DNA of 64,000 bases, taken from assembly GCA_025359445.1 (NCBI GenBank), contig JANYGB010000034.1:1-64000 (forward strand). The letters are read 5' to 3'. Positions 8,182 through 16,278 of the stretch are shown here, piece after piece. The stretch is from Sphingomonadaceae bacterium (GTDB lineage: Bacteria; Pseudomonadota; Alphaproteobacteria; Sphingomonadales; Sphingomonadaceae). How positions within the stretch are numbered: the stretch's first letter is position 1; each line of letters opens with the position of its first letter. The translations under genes were made by a program, and so were the position numbers. The notes beneath the pieces were generated by a model. The model made no database searches and was not told where the DNA came from. It saw only the letters and a list, made by a program, of their open reading frames with translations.

Positions 8182-8739
8182 TTAGTTAGGCGAAATCACG
8201 ACCACGATGTTGCCGGTATAGGCTCCCGCAACCAGGATGTCGGATGGGTTGGCGGTGCCGTAAGTGTTGGTGGTGATGTTGATGTTGCTCGCCGCATTGG
8301 CCAGTGAACCGCCACCGATGGTGGTTGCTGCGAGCGGGACTGCGGTGGTTGCATTGGTGAACGGACCGGCGTTAGCGGCGGTCGTATTCACCGCAACGCT
8401 GGCGGTGTAGTTGATCGTGTTGGAATAGCCGGTCGGAGCAGTGCCGCCGGTTACCAACGGATTTGCATCAACCGAGATTTTCGGCGTGCCGGTGTTGCAA
8501 ACCACGGTGGCCGAGCGCGTACCGAAGTCGGTCGTGAGACCGGTGCGCAGCGTGCCGTTGGCCTGTGCCAGTTCAAGGAAATCGACGGTCTGGGCAAAGG
8601 TGCTGCCGTTGCCGGGGGTAACGCTGCACTTAGCGGCAACGTTGCCGTTCAAAGTGATCGTGCCGGTGACGTTCTGCGCCATGGCGGGAGTGGCAAGTGC
8701 GGCACAAGCGGCAGCTGCGAGGAGTGCAATTTTCTTCAT
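8182..8739 (-). CDS. SCPU-domain pilin-like protein 2
   Basis: The track start at 9000 is too far upstream. The signal peptide MKKIALLAAAACAALATPAMAQ fixes the ATG at 8739, behind AAGGAAG, giving 185 aa. Cysteines in AAKCSVTP and VVCNTGTP, a GYSNTINYTASVAV segment parallel to those in proteins 3-5, and the final strand LVAGAYTGNIVVVI place it in the same family. Its strong ribosome site and simple pilin architecture make it one candidate for the major subunit; the sequence does not prove this. Confidence 0.8.
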   Translation of the reverse strand: MKKIALLAAAACAALATPAMAQNVTGTITLNGNVAAKCSVTPGNGSTFAQTVDFLELAQANGTLRTGLTTDFGTRSATVVCNTGTPKISVDANPLVTGGTAPTGYSNTINYTASVAVNTTAANAGPFTNATTAVPLAATTIGGGSLANAASNINITTNTYGTANPSDILVAGAYTGNIVVVISPN

Positions 8740-8828
8740 TTTCTTTCTTCCTTCATCAATGCCGGTCCCTCCCGGCGTTCCTTTTACTCTCCCGCAGCCG
8801 ACCCCAGCCCCGGGCATTCGATCTCCCG

Positions 8829-9500
8829 CTAAACGGCCGGTGAAACTGTCACGATCAACGTGTCGCTGTAATTTCCGGCGACCAGGATGTTCGAACCGCC
8901 ATAGACTGGCGCCGACATCGTGATCGTCGAACCGGCCAGCCCAAAGCTGCGCGGAACTTGCAGGCCGTTGGTGGTGCTTGCCGTGCCTTTGAACGTGCAC
9001 GGCGAGCTGCCCAGCGCCTGGTCGAGCTGTGCGACCGGGCAGGACCCGGTGACCGTTCCGGTGGCTGAACCGGTGTCGTACGGAATGTTGAGCGCCACAT
9101 CATACGGAGCGGCGTTGGTATAGCCGGTCGGTACGCTTGCAGCATTCTTCAGCGCACCATTCGCCGATGACACCGCGATCCGCCATGGGGCCGTGCATTC
9201 CGCCGTAAACGGCACTGTCGCAGTAAAGCCCGGCGTAATCGCGCCAGCGCTGACCGTGGCGTTGGGCGCACCGTTAGTGGCGAACCCGCAGGTGCCGCCG
9301 ACCGAGGCCTTCACGTTGATTGAGAGGATGGCCTGCGCAGGCCCGGGATAAACGTATGTGCCGGGGATGCTCGAGTCGCGATAATAAGCGGTAATCGCAT
9401 TTGCGGCGCTTTGTGCGCTGGCCGGGGCAGCATAGCCGCCGATTGCCAGCACCAGTGCTGCCAACGCCCCTCGCTTGCCTTTGCCTTGCCCGGTCAACAT
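8829..9500 (-). CDS. SCPU-domain pilin-like protein 1 (first gene of pilus operon)
   Basis: Of two in-frame starts the ATG at 9500 has GGAG at nine bases, whereas the TTG at 9509 has no room for one; it gives 223 aa. The signal peptide ends AAPASAQ. It is the longest of the seven pilins and has four cysteines (GGTCGFA, TAECTAP, TGSCPVA, SSPCTFK), so perhaps two disulfides. It ends ILVAGNYSDTLIVTVSP, the family strand. Being the promoter-proximal gene it probably sets the level of the operon. An 89-base gap separates it from protein 2, the largest gap in the operon. Confidence 0.8.
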   Translation of the reverse strand: MLTGQGKGKRGALAALVLAIGGYAAPASAQSAANAITAYYRDSSIPGTYVYPGPAQAILSINVKASVGGTCGFATNGAPNATVSAGAITPGFTATVPFTAECTAPWRIAVSSANGALKNAASVPTGYTNAAPYDVALNIPYDTGSATGTVTGSCPVAQLDQALGSSPCTFKGTASTTNGLQVPRSFGLAGSTITMSAPVYGGSNILVAGNYSDTLIVTVSPAV

Positions 9501-9964
9501 CTCAAACAACTCCGCGAATAATTGCCGCGCCGGGACGAGCCCGTACGGAAAACGATCAATAAAATTTCATGCGGCCCCGAAATTCAGACGGTCGATGGTT
9601 GCGTTCCGACCTGCCTGATTTCCAACACAAGTTAACGCAACCAAGGGGGGGGTTGCCAAGTAGATTCGTCCGTTCAGGAAATCTTAACCATTATCGGCAT
9701 GCAGAAAATTTCAATAAATCCGGCAATAAATTGAAATTACACATTTTTTATGGAGCAGGTGAGCGTCCCATTTTGGACTGATTGCTTGATTGAAATGGTT
9801 AAGACCAAAGGTTACCAAAGCCGCTGTGATGAATCTGCAACGCGACTCGCTCGCGACTCGCGGGTGAATGGCCGGTCCGGTGCAATGGCGAGTCGCAGGC
9901 GCATCCGACTAATTGATTCTATGCGAGACTTGCCTCGCCCGCGCCGCTGTGGGACCGTGCAGCG
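9501..9964. promoter_or_regulatory. AT-rich intergenic region upstream of the pilus operon (divergent promoters)
   Basis: This 464-base gap separates the pilus operon (-) from the lycopene-cyclase-like gene (+) and holds no credible gene; the ORFs listed inside lack ribosome sites and family features. About 9660-9830 is clearly richer in A and T than the surroundings and contains runs such as ACATTTTTTATGG. The pilus promoter probably lies here. A 9-bp inverted repeat is listed separately. No confident -35/-10 pair was identified. Confidence 0.5.
9707..9738. promoter_or_regulatory. Palindrome AATTTCAAT-N14-ATTGAAATT, candidate operator
   Basis: Two perfect 9-bp arms (AATTTCAAT and ATTGAAATT) are separated by 14 bases in the AT-rich stretch upstream of the pilus operon. 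The AT-rich arms and location fit a regulator-binding site better than a terminator, since there is no GC-rich stem. The binding protein is unknown. Confidence 0.4.
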
Positions 9965-10609
9965 ATGGTCGCGCAGCCACTTGCAATCCTTGGACATGGA
10001 CTCCTTCCCGGGTTGCTCGCGGTGCATTTGCTGCAGGTCCGTCCGGATCAGCCAATCCTGCTCCTCTCGTCCGATCATGCGCTGGGTGGCGCGCACCTCG
10101 AGCCGGTTGTCGCCAGCCGGCTAAGCCCCGTTGCGCGCAGTTTGATCGAACCGTTCGTGGTGTCCAGCTGGCCGGCCTATTACCTGGTTCAGGGCGGTAA
10201 CACCGATTTGCAGGAGGACGAGGTCCTACTGCTTGATCCGTTGCAGGTCTGGCTCGAATTGCAGGCGCGGCTCGATCCGGCGGCGCTGATTGCGCCGTGC
10301 GGGCCGGTTGCGCTTAATGGGACCTGGCTTAGCTGGGATGGCGGCCGGGCCGAGATTGACCGGCTGATCGATCTGGGTCCGCTGACCGGATGCAGCGGCG
10401 AAAGCGAGATCGTCGGGGTGGATGCGGCACGGCGGCTGACCTTGCCGGTGCTTGCCGATTACGACGCAGCCTGCGGCGAATGGTCAGCCCGCCAATACCT
10501 GCCGCTGGGCGACGAGCGTCTGGTGGTGCGCAAACTGCCGCGCGCGACGCACTTGATCGGTCAGCAAAGCACCTTTGAGACGTTGCTTAATGGCCTGACC
10601 GCGGCTTGA
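9965..10609 (+). CDS. Lycopene beta-cyclase (CrtY)-like protein, N-terminal part only
   Basis: A 214-aa protein. The N-terminus (LLPGLLAVHLLQVRPDQPILLL, then ALGGAHLE) parallels the dinucleotide-binding start of bacterial CrtY (GGGLAGGLLALxLxxxRPD, then GGNHTW), but the glycine motif is degraded to GHGLLPGLL. LIEPFVVSSWPAYYLV resembles the CrtY stretch ending in WxxYxVxFP, and YLPLGDERLVVRKL resembles its later YVLPLxxxxxxVEDT. The protein then stops, so about the last third of a ~380-aa cyclase is missing. True cyclases turn linear lycopene into beta-carotene with FAD; this copy may have lost that activity. No other carotenoid gene is nearby, and a TonB receptor follows after 16 bases. The family link is a reading by eye and could be wrong. 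Confidence 0.4.
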   Translation: MVAQPLAILGHGLLPGLLAVHLLQVRPDQPILLLSSDHALGGAHLEPVVASRLSPVARSLIEPFVVSSWPAYYLVQGGNTDLQEDEVLLLDPLQVWLELQARLDPAALIAPCGPVALNGTWLSWDGGRAEIDRLIDLGPLTGCSGESEIVGVDAARRLTLPVLADYDAACGEWSARQYLPLGDERLVVRKLPRATHLIGQQSTFETLLNGLTAA

Positions 10610-10625
10610 GCCTGGGAGTTGCACC

Positions 10626-12698
10626 GTGCGCCGCCTGCGCCTAGGCGCGGGAGCGGTTCAACAGGCGCGAAATTCCATGCATCATCGTCACCTTCTCGCC
10701 GCGCTGGTCGTCGCGCTTCCAGCGGCCGCTCTGGCACACGAAACCGCGCCGCCAGAACAGGCGGCCCCGGCAGAAATCGTCGTCACCGGTACCGGGCTCG
10801 CCCCGCCGCCCGCCGCGCCGGCTTATGATACGCAAGTGATCGGTGCCGACCGGCTCGCCGCCAGCGCCTCGGGGCGGATCGAAGATGCACTGGGCGCAGT
10901 CGCGGGCTTCCAGCAGTTTCGCCGTTCGGACAGCCGCAGCGCCAATCCCTCGGCGCAAGGGGTGACGCTGCGCGCGCTCGGCGGCAATGCCACCAGCCGC
11001 AGCCTGGTGCTGCTCGACGGGGTGCCGTTGGCCGATCCGTTCTTCGGCTATATCCCGCTGTCGGCGCTGGCACCCGAACGACTGGTGCGGGCCAGAGTAA
11101 CGCGCGGCGGCGGGGCAGGGGCGTTCGGCGCGGGCGCGGTGGCCGGGACGATCGAGCTGGAAAGTGCCGGCCCAAGCGAGCTTGGGCTGGTCAGCGGGCA
11201 GGCACTGGCCAGCGATCGCGGCGAGAGCGAACTGTCGGGCACCATCGCGCCAAGGCTGGGCGCTGGCTTCGCGGTGTTGTCTGCGCGGTGGGACCGCGGG
11301 CAGGGGTTCTGGACCACGCCGCTGAGCCAGCGCGTGCCGGCCAGCGCGCGGGCGCGTTATGACAGCTGGTCAACCTCGCTGCGCGCGGTTGCGCCGCTGA
11401 CCCCCGATGTCGAGCTGCAAGCAAGCGGCCTGGTGTTCGGTGATGCGCGGACTTTGCGTTTCAAGGGCGCCGATTCAACCAGCAGCGGTGAAGATGCGAG
11501 CTTGCGCGTGGTCGGCAAGGGTGCCTGGCAGTTCGATGCGCTGGCATACATTCAGGCACGCAACTTCTCCAACGTGGTGATCTCGTCGACCAGCTTCAGG
11601 AAGACGCTCGATCAGCGTGCTGCCCCGTCGACCGGGTGGGGCGGCAAGCTCGAGCTGCGCCCGCCGGTGAGCGGCGGCCTGCTGCTGCGGCTCGGCACCG
11701 ACTGGCGCGTGGCCAGCGGCACAATGTTCGAAGATGCCTATTCCGCTGTCTCCGGCCTCGTCACCGCGCGGCGGCATGCCGGCGGCCGGACCAGCGATCT
11801 GGGGTTCTACGCCGAAACCGACTGGCGGCTGGGCGCGCTCACTTTGACGGGCGGGCTGCGCGCCGATCGCTGGGCGATCACCGGCGGCAACTTCACTGAG
11901 GCCAATGCCGCCGGGACCGTCACCACCAACAATACCTTCGCGAACCGCACAGGCTGGCAGACCTCAGTGCGCGGCGGGGCGGTGCTGCGGCTGGGCCAAG
12001 GCGTCGACTTGCGCGGGTCGACATATACCGGGTTGCGGCTGCCCACGCTCAACGAATTGTACCGCCCGTTTACGGTCTTCCCGGTCACCACCCGGGCCAA
12101 TGCGGCGTTGATCAACGAGCGCTTGGTCGGGTTCGAAGCCGGCTTCGACTGGAAGCCTGCCGCAGACATCAGCTTGTCGGCCACCGCCTTCGACAACCGC
12201 GTCGAGCACGCCATCGCCAATGTCACGATCGGCCCCAATTTGCGCGAGCGGCGCAATGTGGATGCGATTCACGCGCGCGGGATCGAGCTTGGCGCAGCGG
12301 TGCGCCGCGGTCCGGTCAGCCTCGATGCTTCGCTCGCCTGGACCGATGCCAAGCTGGAGGCGAGCGGGGCCTCGGTGGGCCTCAATGGCAAGCGCCCGGC
12401 GCAGACGCCCAAGCTGGCCGCGAGCGCCACGCTGGCATGGCAGCCGCGCCCCGGCTGGCGGCTGGCGCTGACGCTCAAGCACACCGGCGCCCAGTTTGAA
12501 GACGATCTGCAAACCGACTTGCTCCCGGCTGCGACCACGCTCGATGCTTTTGCCGTGCTCCCGCTCGGGGCCCGCGTTCAGCTGGTGCTGCGCGCCGAGA
12601 ACCTGACTGACACCGAAGTCGTCACGCGAAAACAGGCCGGTTCGATTGACCTTGGTACCCCGCGGACGCTGTGGGCCGGATTGCGGATTTCCATGTAG
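10626..12698 (+). CDS. TonB-dependent outer-membrane receptor (690 aa)
   Basis: The GTG at 10626 has GGGAG seven bases upstream; an ATG at 10677 gives a neater signal peptide (MHHRHLLAALVVALPAAALA) but a poor ribosome site, so the start is open. A TonB-box-like AEIVVTGTG follows the signal sequence, then a plug domain (VTLRALGGNATSRSLVLLDGVPL, ARVTRGGGAGAFGAGAVAGTIEL) and a 22-strand type barrel. The C-terminus LWAGLRISM ends the last strand with a hydrophobic residue. Such receptors import scarce substrates by energy from TonB-ExbBD. It is probably co-transcribed with the cyclase-like gene before it. Its substrate cannot be read from the sequence. Confidence 0.9.
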   Translation: MRRLRLGAGAVQQARNSMHHRHLLAALVVALPAAALAHETAPPEQAAPAEIVVTGTGLAPPPAAPAYDTQVIGADRLAASASGRIEDALGAVAGFQQFRRSDSRSANPSAQGVTLRALGGNATSRSLVLLDGVPLADPFFGYIPLSALAPERLVRARVTRGGGAGAFGAGAVAGTIELESAGPSELGLVSGQALASDRGESELSGTIAPRLGAGFAVLSARWDRGQGFWTTPLSQRVPASARARYDSWSTSLRAVAPLTPDVELQASGLVFGDARTLRFKGADSTSSGEDASLRVVGKGAWQFDALAYIQARNFSNVVISSTSFRKTLDQRAAPSTGWGGKLELRPPVSGGLLLRLGTDWRVASGTMFEDAYSAVSGLVTARRHAGGRTSDLGFYAETDWRLGALTLTGGLRADRWAITGGNFTEANAAGTVTTNNTFANRTGWQTSVRGGAVLRLGQGVDLRGSTYTGLRLPTLNELYRPFTVFPVTTRANAALINERLVGFEAGFDWKPAADISLSATAFDNRVEHAIANVTIGPNLRERRNVDAIHARGIELGAAVRRGPVSLDASLAWTDAKLEASGASVGLNGKRPAQTPKLAASATLAWQPRPGWRLALTLKHTGAQFEDDLQTDLLPAATTLDAFAVLPLGARVQLVLRAENLTDTEVVTRKQAGSIDLGTPRTLWAGLRISM

Positions 12699-12747
12699 CG
12701 TTGTTTGGACTAAGACCGGTGGCGAAAAGCAACCCGGAGAGAAACTC

Positions 12748-13521
12748 ATGGCCACCCAGCTAAACGCCCATGCCCGCAATTACGATTGCACCGAAGCGGA
12801 ATGGCAGGCCCGGCTGGAACTCGCCGCATGCTACCGCATCTTCGATCATCTGGGCTGGTCCGAATCAATCTACAACCACATCTCGGTCAAGGTCCCCGGT
12901 GAGGACGGCGCGTTCCTGATCAACCCGTTCGGGCTGCTCTATTCGGAAGTCTGCGCCTCGAACCTGGTCAAGATCGATGGCGAGGGCAACAAGCTCGACG
13001 GCAATCCTTATCCGGTCAACAAGGCTGGGTTTGTCCAGCACGGGCTGTTCCACCGCAATGTTCCATGGGCCCACGCGGTCTGCCATACGCACACCACCGC
13101 GACGATGGCGGTGTGCAGCCTTGAAGGCGGGCTCCAGCCGGTCAATTTCTATGCCTGCAACTTCGCGGGGCGGCTCGCCTATCACGATTTCGAAGGGATC
13201 ACCGTGCGCGAGGAAGAAGGCGCGCGGCTCCTGTCGAACTTGGGCGAAGGCCGAATCCTGATGCTCAAGAACCACGGCCCGGTTATCCTCGGCCGCTCGC
13301 TCCCCGAAGTGTTCGTTACGCACTGGTCACTGCAACGCGCTTGCGAAATCCAGCTCGCGACGATGTCGATGGGCCAGCCGCTGAAGGTGACGGACGAAGT
13401 GGTCGCGGTGCACCAGCGCGATCTCCACGAAGGCGGCGTGCCCGGCACCCTGCCCGGCCAAGCCGATTTCGACGCCTGGACCCGCAAAATCGACAAGATC
13501 GACCGCAGCTGGCGCGACTAG
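12748..13521 (+). CDS. Class II aldolase/adducin family protein
   Basis: The track start at 12646 lies inside the receptor gene; the ATG at 12748 follows CGGAGAG at the right distance and gives 257 aa. Features of the zinc class II aldolase/adducin fold are visible: IYNHISVKVPG near the start, HTHTTATMAVCSL with the metal-binding HxH, LKNHGPVILG with the later metal histidine, and a C-terminal helical region. Members cleave or epimerise sugar phosphates such as fuculose- or ribulose-phosphate, but many in Proteobacteria have no known substrate. It lies 49 bases after the TonB receptor and 10 bases before the iron-sulfur protein gene, so it is probably part of the same transcript. Confidence 0.88.
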   Translation: MATQLNAHARNYDCTEAEWQARLELAACYRIFDHLGWSESIYNHISVKVPGEDGAFLINPFGLLYSEVCASNLVKIDGEGNKLDGNPYPVNKAGFVQHGLFHRNVPWAHAVCHTHTTATMAVCSLEGGLQPVNFYACNFAGRLAYHDFEGITVREEEGARLLSNLGEGRILMLKNHGPVILGRSLPEVFVTHWSLQRACEIQLATMSMGQPLKVTDEVVAVHQRDLHEGGVPGTLPGQADFDAWTRKIDKIDRSWRD

Positions 13522-13531
13522 CACTTCGCCA

Positions 13532-14068
13532 GTGCCAAGCCTGACGATCAATGGCCGCGCGGTCGAGTTGCGGATGGACCCGCAGACGCCCTTGCTGTGG
13601 GGGCTGCGCGATGCTGCCAATCTGACCGGGACCAAATACGGTTGCGGTAATGGCGATTGCGGGGCCTGCATGGTGCTGGTCGATGGTGAAGCGCTGCGCG
13701 CTTGCCTGATCAGCCTGGCCGAAGCCGAGGGCCGCAGCGTTACCACGATCGAAGGCCTGTCGCCAGATCGCAGTCATCCGGTGCAGCAGGCGCTGGTCGC
13801 CGAACAGGCGATCCAGTGCGGGTTCTGCACGCCGGGCATCGTGATCGCAGCGGCCGCGCTGCTCGCCAAAAACGCCGACCCCAGCGCCGAAGATATAGCC
13901 GCCGCAGTGCCCAATCTGTGCCGCTGCGGGGTCTATCCGCGGCTGGTCCACGCCGTCCAGCGCGCGGGCCGGGTGATGCGGCGATTGGAAACGATCAGCG
14001 CCGCGCCGGTGCCGGGGATTTCGCCCGCAGACGCGGCGCGGGCAGTGCCGGCGCTAAAACCCGCTTAA
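13532..14068 (+). CDS. [2Fe-2S] small subunit of a xanthine-dehydrogenase/isoquinoline-oxidoreductase type enzyme (orphan)
   Basis: A 178-aa protein with a GTG start ten bases after the aldolase gene. The N-terminal ferredoxin domain has the first cluster motif GCGNGDCGACMVLVDG with a fourth cysteine in RACLISL. The second all-helical domain has CGFCTPGIVI and CRCGVYPR. This is the complete two-cluster layout of IorA/CoxS-type small subunits, which pass electrons from a molybdenum cofactor subunit. That large subunit is not adjacent: the next gene is a TonB receptor on the other strand. The C-terminal tail after residue 150 is a little longer than usual and alanine-rich. Confidence 0.9.
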   Translation: MPSLTINGRAVELRMDPQTPLLWGLRDAANLTGTKYGCGNGDCGACMVLVDGEALRACLISLAEAEGRSVTTIEGLSPDRSHPVQQALVAEQAIQCGFCTPGIVIAAAALLAKNADPSAEDIAAAVPNLCRCGVYPRLVHAVQRAGRVMRRLETISAAPVPGISPADAARAVPALKPA

Positions 14069-14072
14069 TCGT

Positions 14073-14152
14073 CGTCCCGGGCTTGACCCGGGACCGCTGG
14101 CCGCCGGGTCGGACTTTGCGGCCAGCGATCCCGGGTCAAGCCCGGGATGACG
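14073..14152. repeat. 80-bp intergenic palindromic repeat (copy 1)
   Basis: CGTCCCGGGCTTGACCCGGG begins the element and its complement ending CCCGGGATGACG closes it; inner arms read CGCTGGCCGC and GCGGCCAGCG. The whole unit lies in the gap between two convergent genes, ending directly at the TonB receptor stop. A second copy lies at 41837-41923. It resembles the REP-like palindromes common in sphingomonad intergenic DNA and may also act as a bidirectional terminator. Confidence 0.85.
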
Positions 14153-16231
14153 TCAAAACTTCACCCGCGCCGTTACCCGCGCGGTGAGCAGTTCGCCCGG
14201 CTGGATATTGTTATCGGTATGCGCGCTGGCGAAGTACTTTGTGTCGGTCAGGTTTTCGACATTGAGCTGGAACGAGACACTCTCGCTCACCGTTACAAAG
14301 GCTGCGGCGTCCACCCGGGTGAAACCGGGCAGCACCACCGCGTTGCTGATTGTGGCAAACTGGCTCGACTGATGGACGACACCCAACCCCAGCCCGAAGC
14401 GCTTGGTCAGGTCATACCGGGTCCAGGCCGAAGCCTGGCTGCGGGGCAACTTGTCGAGCTGGCGACCAGCCGGGGCGGCGCTGGTGGCCGAACGGATTTC
14501 ACCCTCTTGATAGGTGTAGCCAACACTGAGCTGCCACTGCGGGGTAATCTTGCCCGTCAGCCCGAATTCCGCGCCGCGCACCCGGCTGCTGCCGGTCAGG
14601 ACGAGGAAGCCGGGGTTGGCCGGATCGGCGACGCGCGTATTCTTGCGGTCAACCTGGAACACCGCGCCGGTAATGCCGAGGGAGGGGGTTACGTCCCACT
14701 TCACACCCAATTCCAGATTGCGGAACGCCTCGGGCTCGAGTGACTGGAACGCTGGATCGAGTGTGTTGAACTGGTCGCCGGTCTGCGGCAGGAAGCTTTT
14801 GGAATAGCTTGCGTAAAGTGACAATTCCTCGCGCGGTTTAAGCACCAGACCCAGCCGCGGTGACCATTTGCCGTCATCGCGGCCGGTCGCCGCAGTGGTA
14901 AGCCGGTTAGTCGCTGCAACGCTGAAATGATCGTAGCGCGCCCCGCCGATAACTTGCAGCCACGGGGCCAGTTCGACCTGGTCTTGAAGGTACACCGAAC
15001 GGCTCTCGACGCTTGAATTGCTCGCGCTGTTGGGGGTGGAGAAGCTCAGCGCAGGCAGCGCCAGCGTGCGGGTCAGCGGCACCGTAACGGACTGCGCGGT
15101 GCCGCTCCCGAATACCACATTGCGGCGTTGCGCAGTCGAATCCTGGCTGCCCAGCTCGATCCCGGCCAGCAGCGTGTGGCCGATCGTCCCGGTGCGGCCG
15201 TGCCATACCAGGTTGGCTTGCCCGATCCAGTTGTCGCGGGTGTTGACGGTGTCATAGCCGGTCAGCGTGACGGTGGTTGCGGTGGCGGCGCTGGGCAGCA
15301 CGTTGCCGTAGTATTTGTTGTAGGTCGCGAACTGGCCCGTGACATCGAGCGTGAGCCCGTCGGCGAGCTCGTGGACGATCCGCGCGCGGGCGAAATGCGC
15401 ATCGACGGTGCCATGATTGAGCGCCGGGCTGCCAAAGAAGGTCCGGTCATAGCCGGCGATCGGCCGCCCGCCGAGTGACGGCACGCCGCGATCGACCACC
15501 CGGTCATCGCGGTCATACTCGTAGGCCAGGGTCACTTTGGTGCGCTCGCCAAGTTCGAGGCCAAGGGTGGGCGCTACCCCAATGAACGATCCGCCGAAAA
15601 AATCACGGTGATTGTCGAAATTTTCGTACGTCGCGTTAAGCCGCAGCGCCGCGCCTGTGCCCAGCACCACGTTACCGTCACCCGCCAGCGACCATGCGCC
15701 GAAGTTGTTCACTCCGCCGGCAATCGTCGCTGAACTGCTGGTCAGGTCGGGAGTCTTGGACACCCGATTGACCACGCCGCCGCCGCCGCCCCGGCCGAAC
15801 AGCAGCGCATTGGCCCCCTTGAGCACCTCGATCCGCTGGACGTTGAACAGCGGGCGATAATACTGCGCATCGTCGCGCAAACCGTCGAGGAAGAAGTCGG
15901 CAGTGCTGGACTGTCCGCGCACAACGATCTGGTCGCGATGGCCTTCGCCTTGTCCCAGCGTGACGCCGGGGACGTAGCGCAGCGCTTCACCCAGCTGCTG
16001 CACGCCTTGATCGTCGAGCCGTTCACGGTCGAGCGTGACCACGCTTTGCGGAGTATCGCGCAGGACTGTGCCGGTCTTGATGCTGAAGACCTCGGGTTCG
16101 CTCACCCGCTCGCCGGTCACGACGATCGGCGCCGATGCAGCGTCATCTGATTCGTCCGCGAATGCGGTGCCCGGCACCGCGAGTAGCGAGGCGGCGAGTA
16201 GCGACGAAGAGTGACGAAGCAGGGGCGACAT
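14153..16231 (-). CDS. TonB-dependent siderophore receptor (catecholate type)
   Basis: Start is the ATG at 16231, behind AAGGAAG, giving 692 aa; the track start at 16294 would run through the candidate Fur box. Signal peptide (LLAASLLAVPGTAFA), then a TonB-box-like APIVVTGERV. The plug contains DTPQSVVTLDRERL, YVPGVTLGQGEGHRDQIVVRGQ and FLDGLRDDAQYYRPLFNVQRIEVLKG, the pattern of siderophore receptors such as Fiu or FhuA. The barrel ends TARVTARVKF with the terminal phenylalanine. It most probably imports ferric siderophore under iron limitation. The particular siderophore is not deducible; no biosynthesis genes are nearby. Confidence 0.93.
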   Translation of the reverse strand: MSPLLRHSSSLLAASLLAVPGTAFADESDDAASAPIVVTGERVSEPEVFSIKTGTVLRDTPQSVVTLDRERLDDQGVQQLGEALRYVPGVTLGQGEGHRDQIVVRGQSSTADFFLDGLRDDAQYYRPLFNVQRIEVLKGANALLFGRGGGGGVVNRVSKTPDLTSSSATIAGGVNNFGAWSLAGDGNVVLGTGAALRLNATYENFDNHRDFFGGSFIGVAPTLGLELGERTKVTLAYEYDRDDRVVDRGVPSLGGRPIAGYDRTFFGSPALNHGTVDAHFARARIVHELADGLTLDVTGQFATYNKYYGNVLPSAATATTVTLTGYDTVNTRDNWIGQANLVWHGRTGTIGHTLLAGIELGSQDSTAQRRNVVFGSGTAQSVTVPLTRTLALPALSFSTPNSASNSSVESRSVYLQDQVELAPWLQVIGGARYDHFSVAATNRLTTAATGRDDGKWSPRLGLVLKPREELSLYASYSKSFLPQTGDQFNTLDPAFQSLEPEAFRNLELGVKWDVTPSLGITGAVFQVDRKNTRVADPANPGFLVLTGSSRVRGAEFGLTGKITPQWQLSVGYTYQEGEIRSATSAAPAGRQLDKLPRSQASAWTRYDLTKRFGLGLGVVHQSSQFATISNAVVLPGFTRVDAAAFVTVSESVSFQLNVENLTDTKYFASAHTDNNIQPGELLTARVTARVKF

Positions 16232-16278
16232 GGGAACTTCCTTCTTGATAACAATTCGCAATACCAGATGGCCGCTAA

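Noticed and set aside
9597-9642. GGTTGCGTT and AACGCAACC inverted repeat with 28-base spacer
   Set aside because: Short arms, long loop and no T tract; may be chance, so not listed as a site.
9965-10609. Carotenoid biosynthesis cluster
   Set aside because: Only the short CrtY-like gene and the PYROXD2-like flavoprotein (46 kb away) recall carotenoid enzymes; no crtB, crtI or crtE is present.
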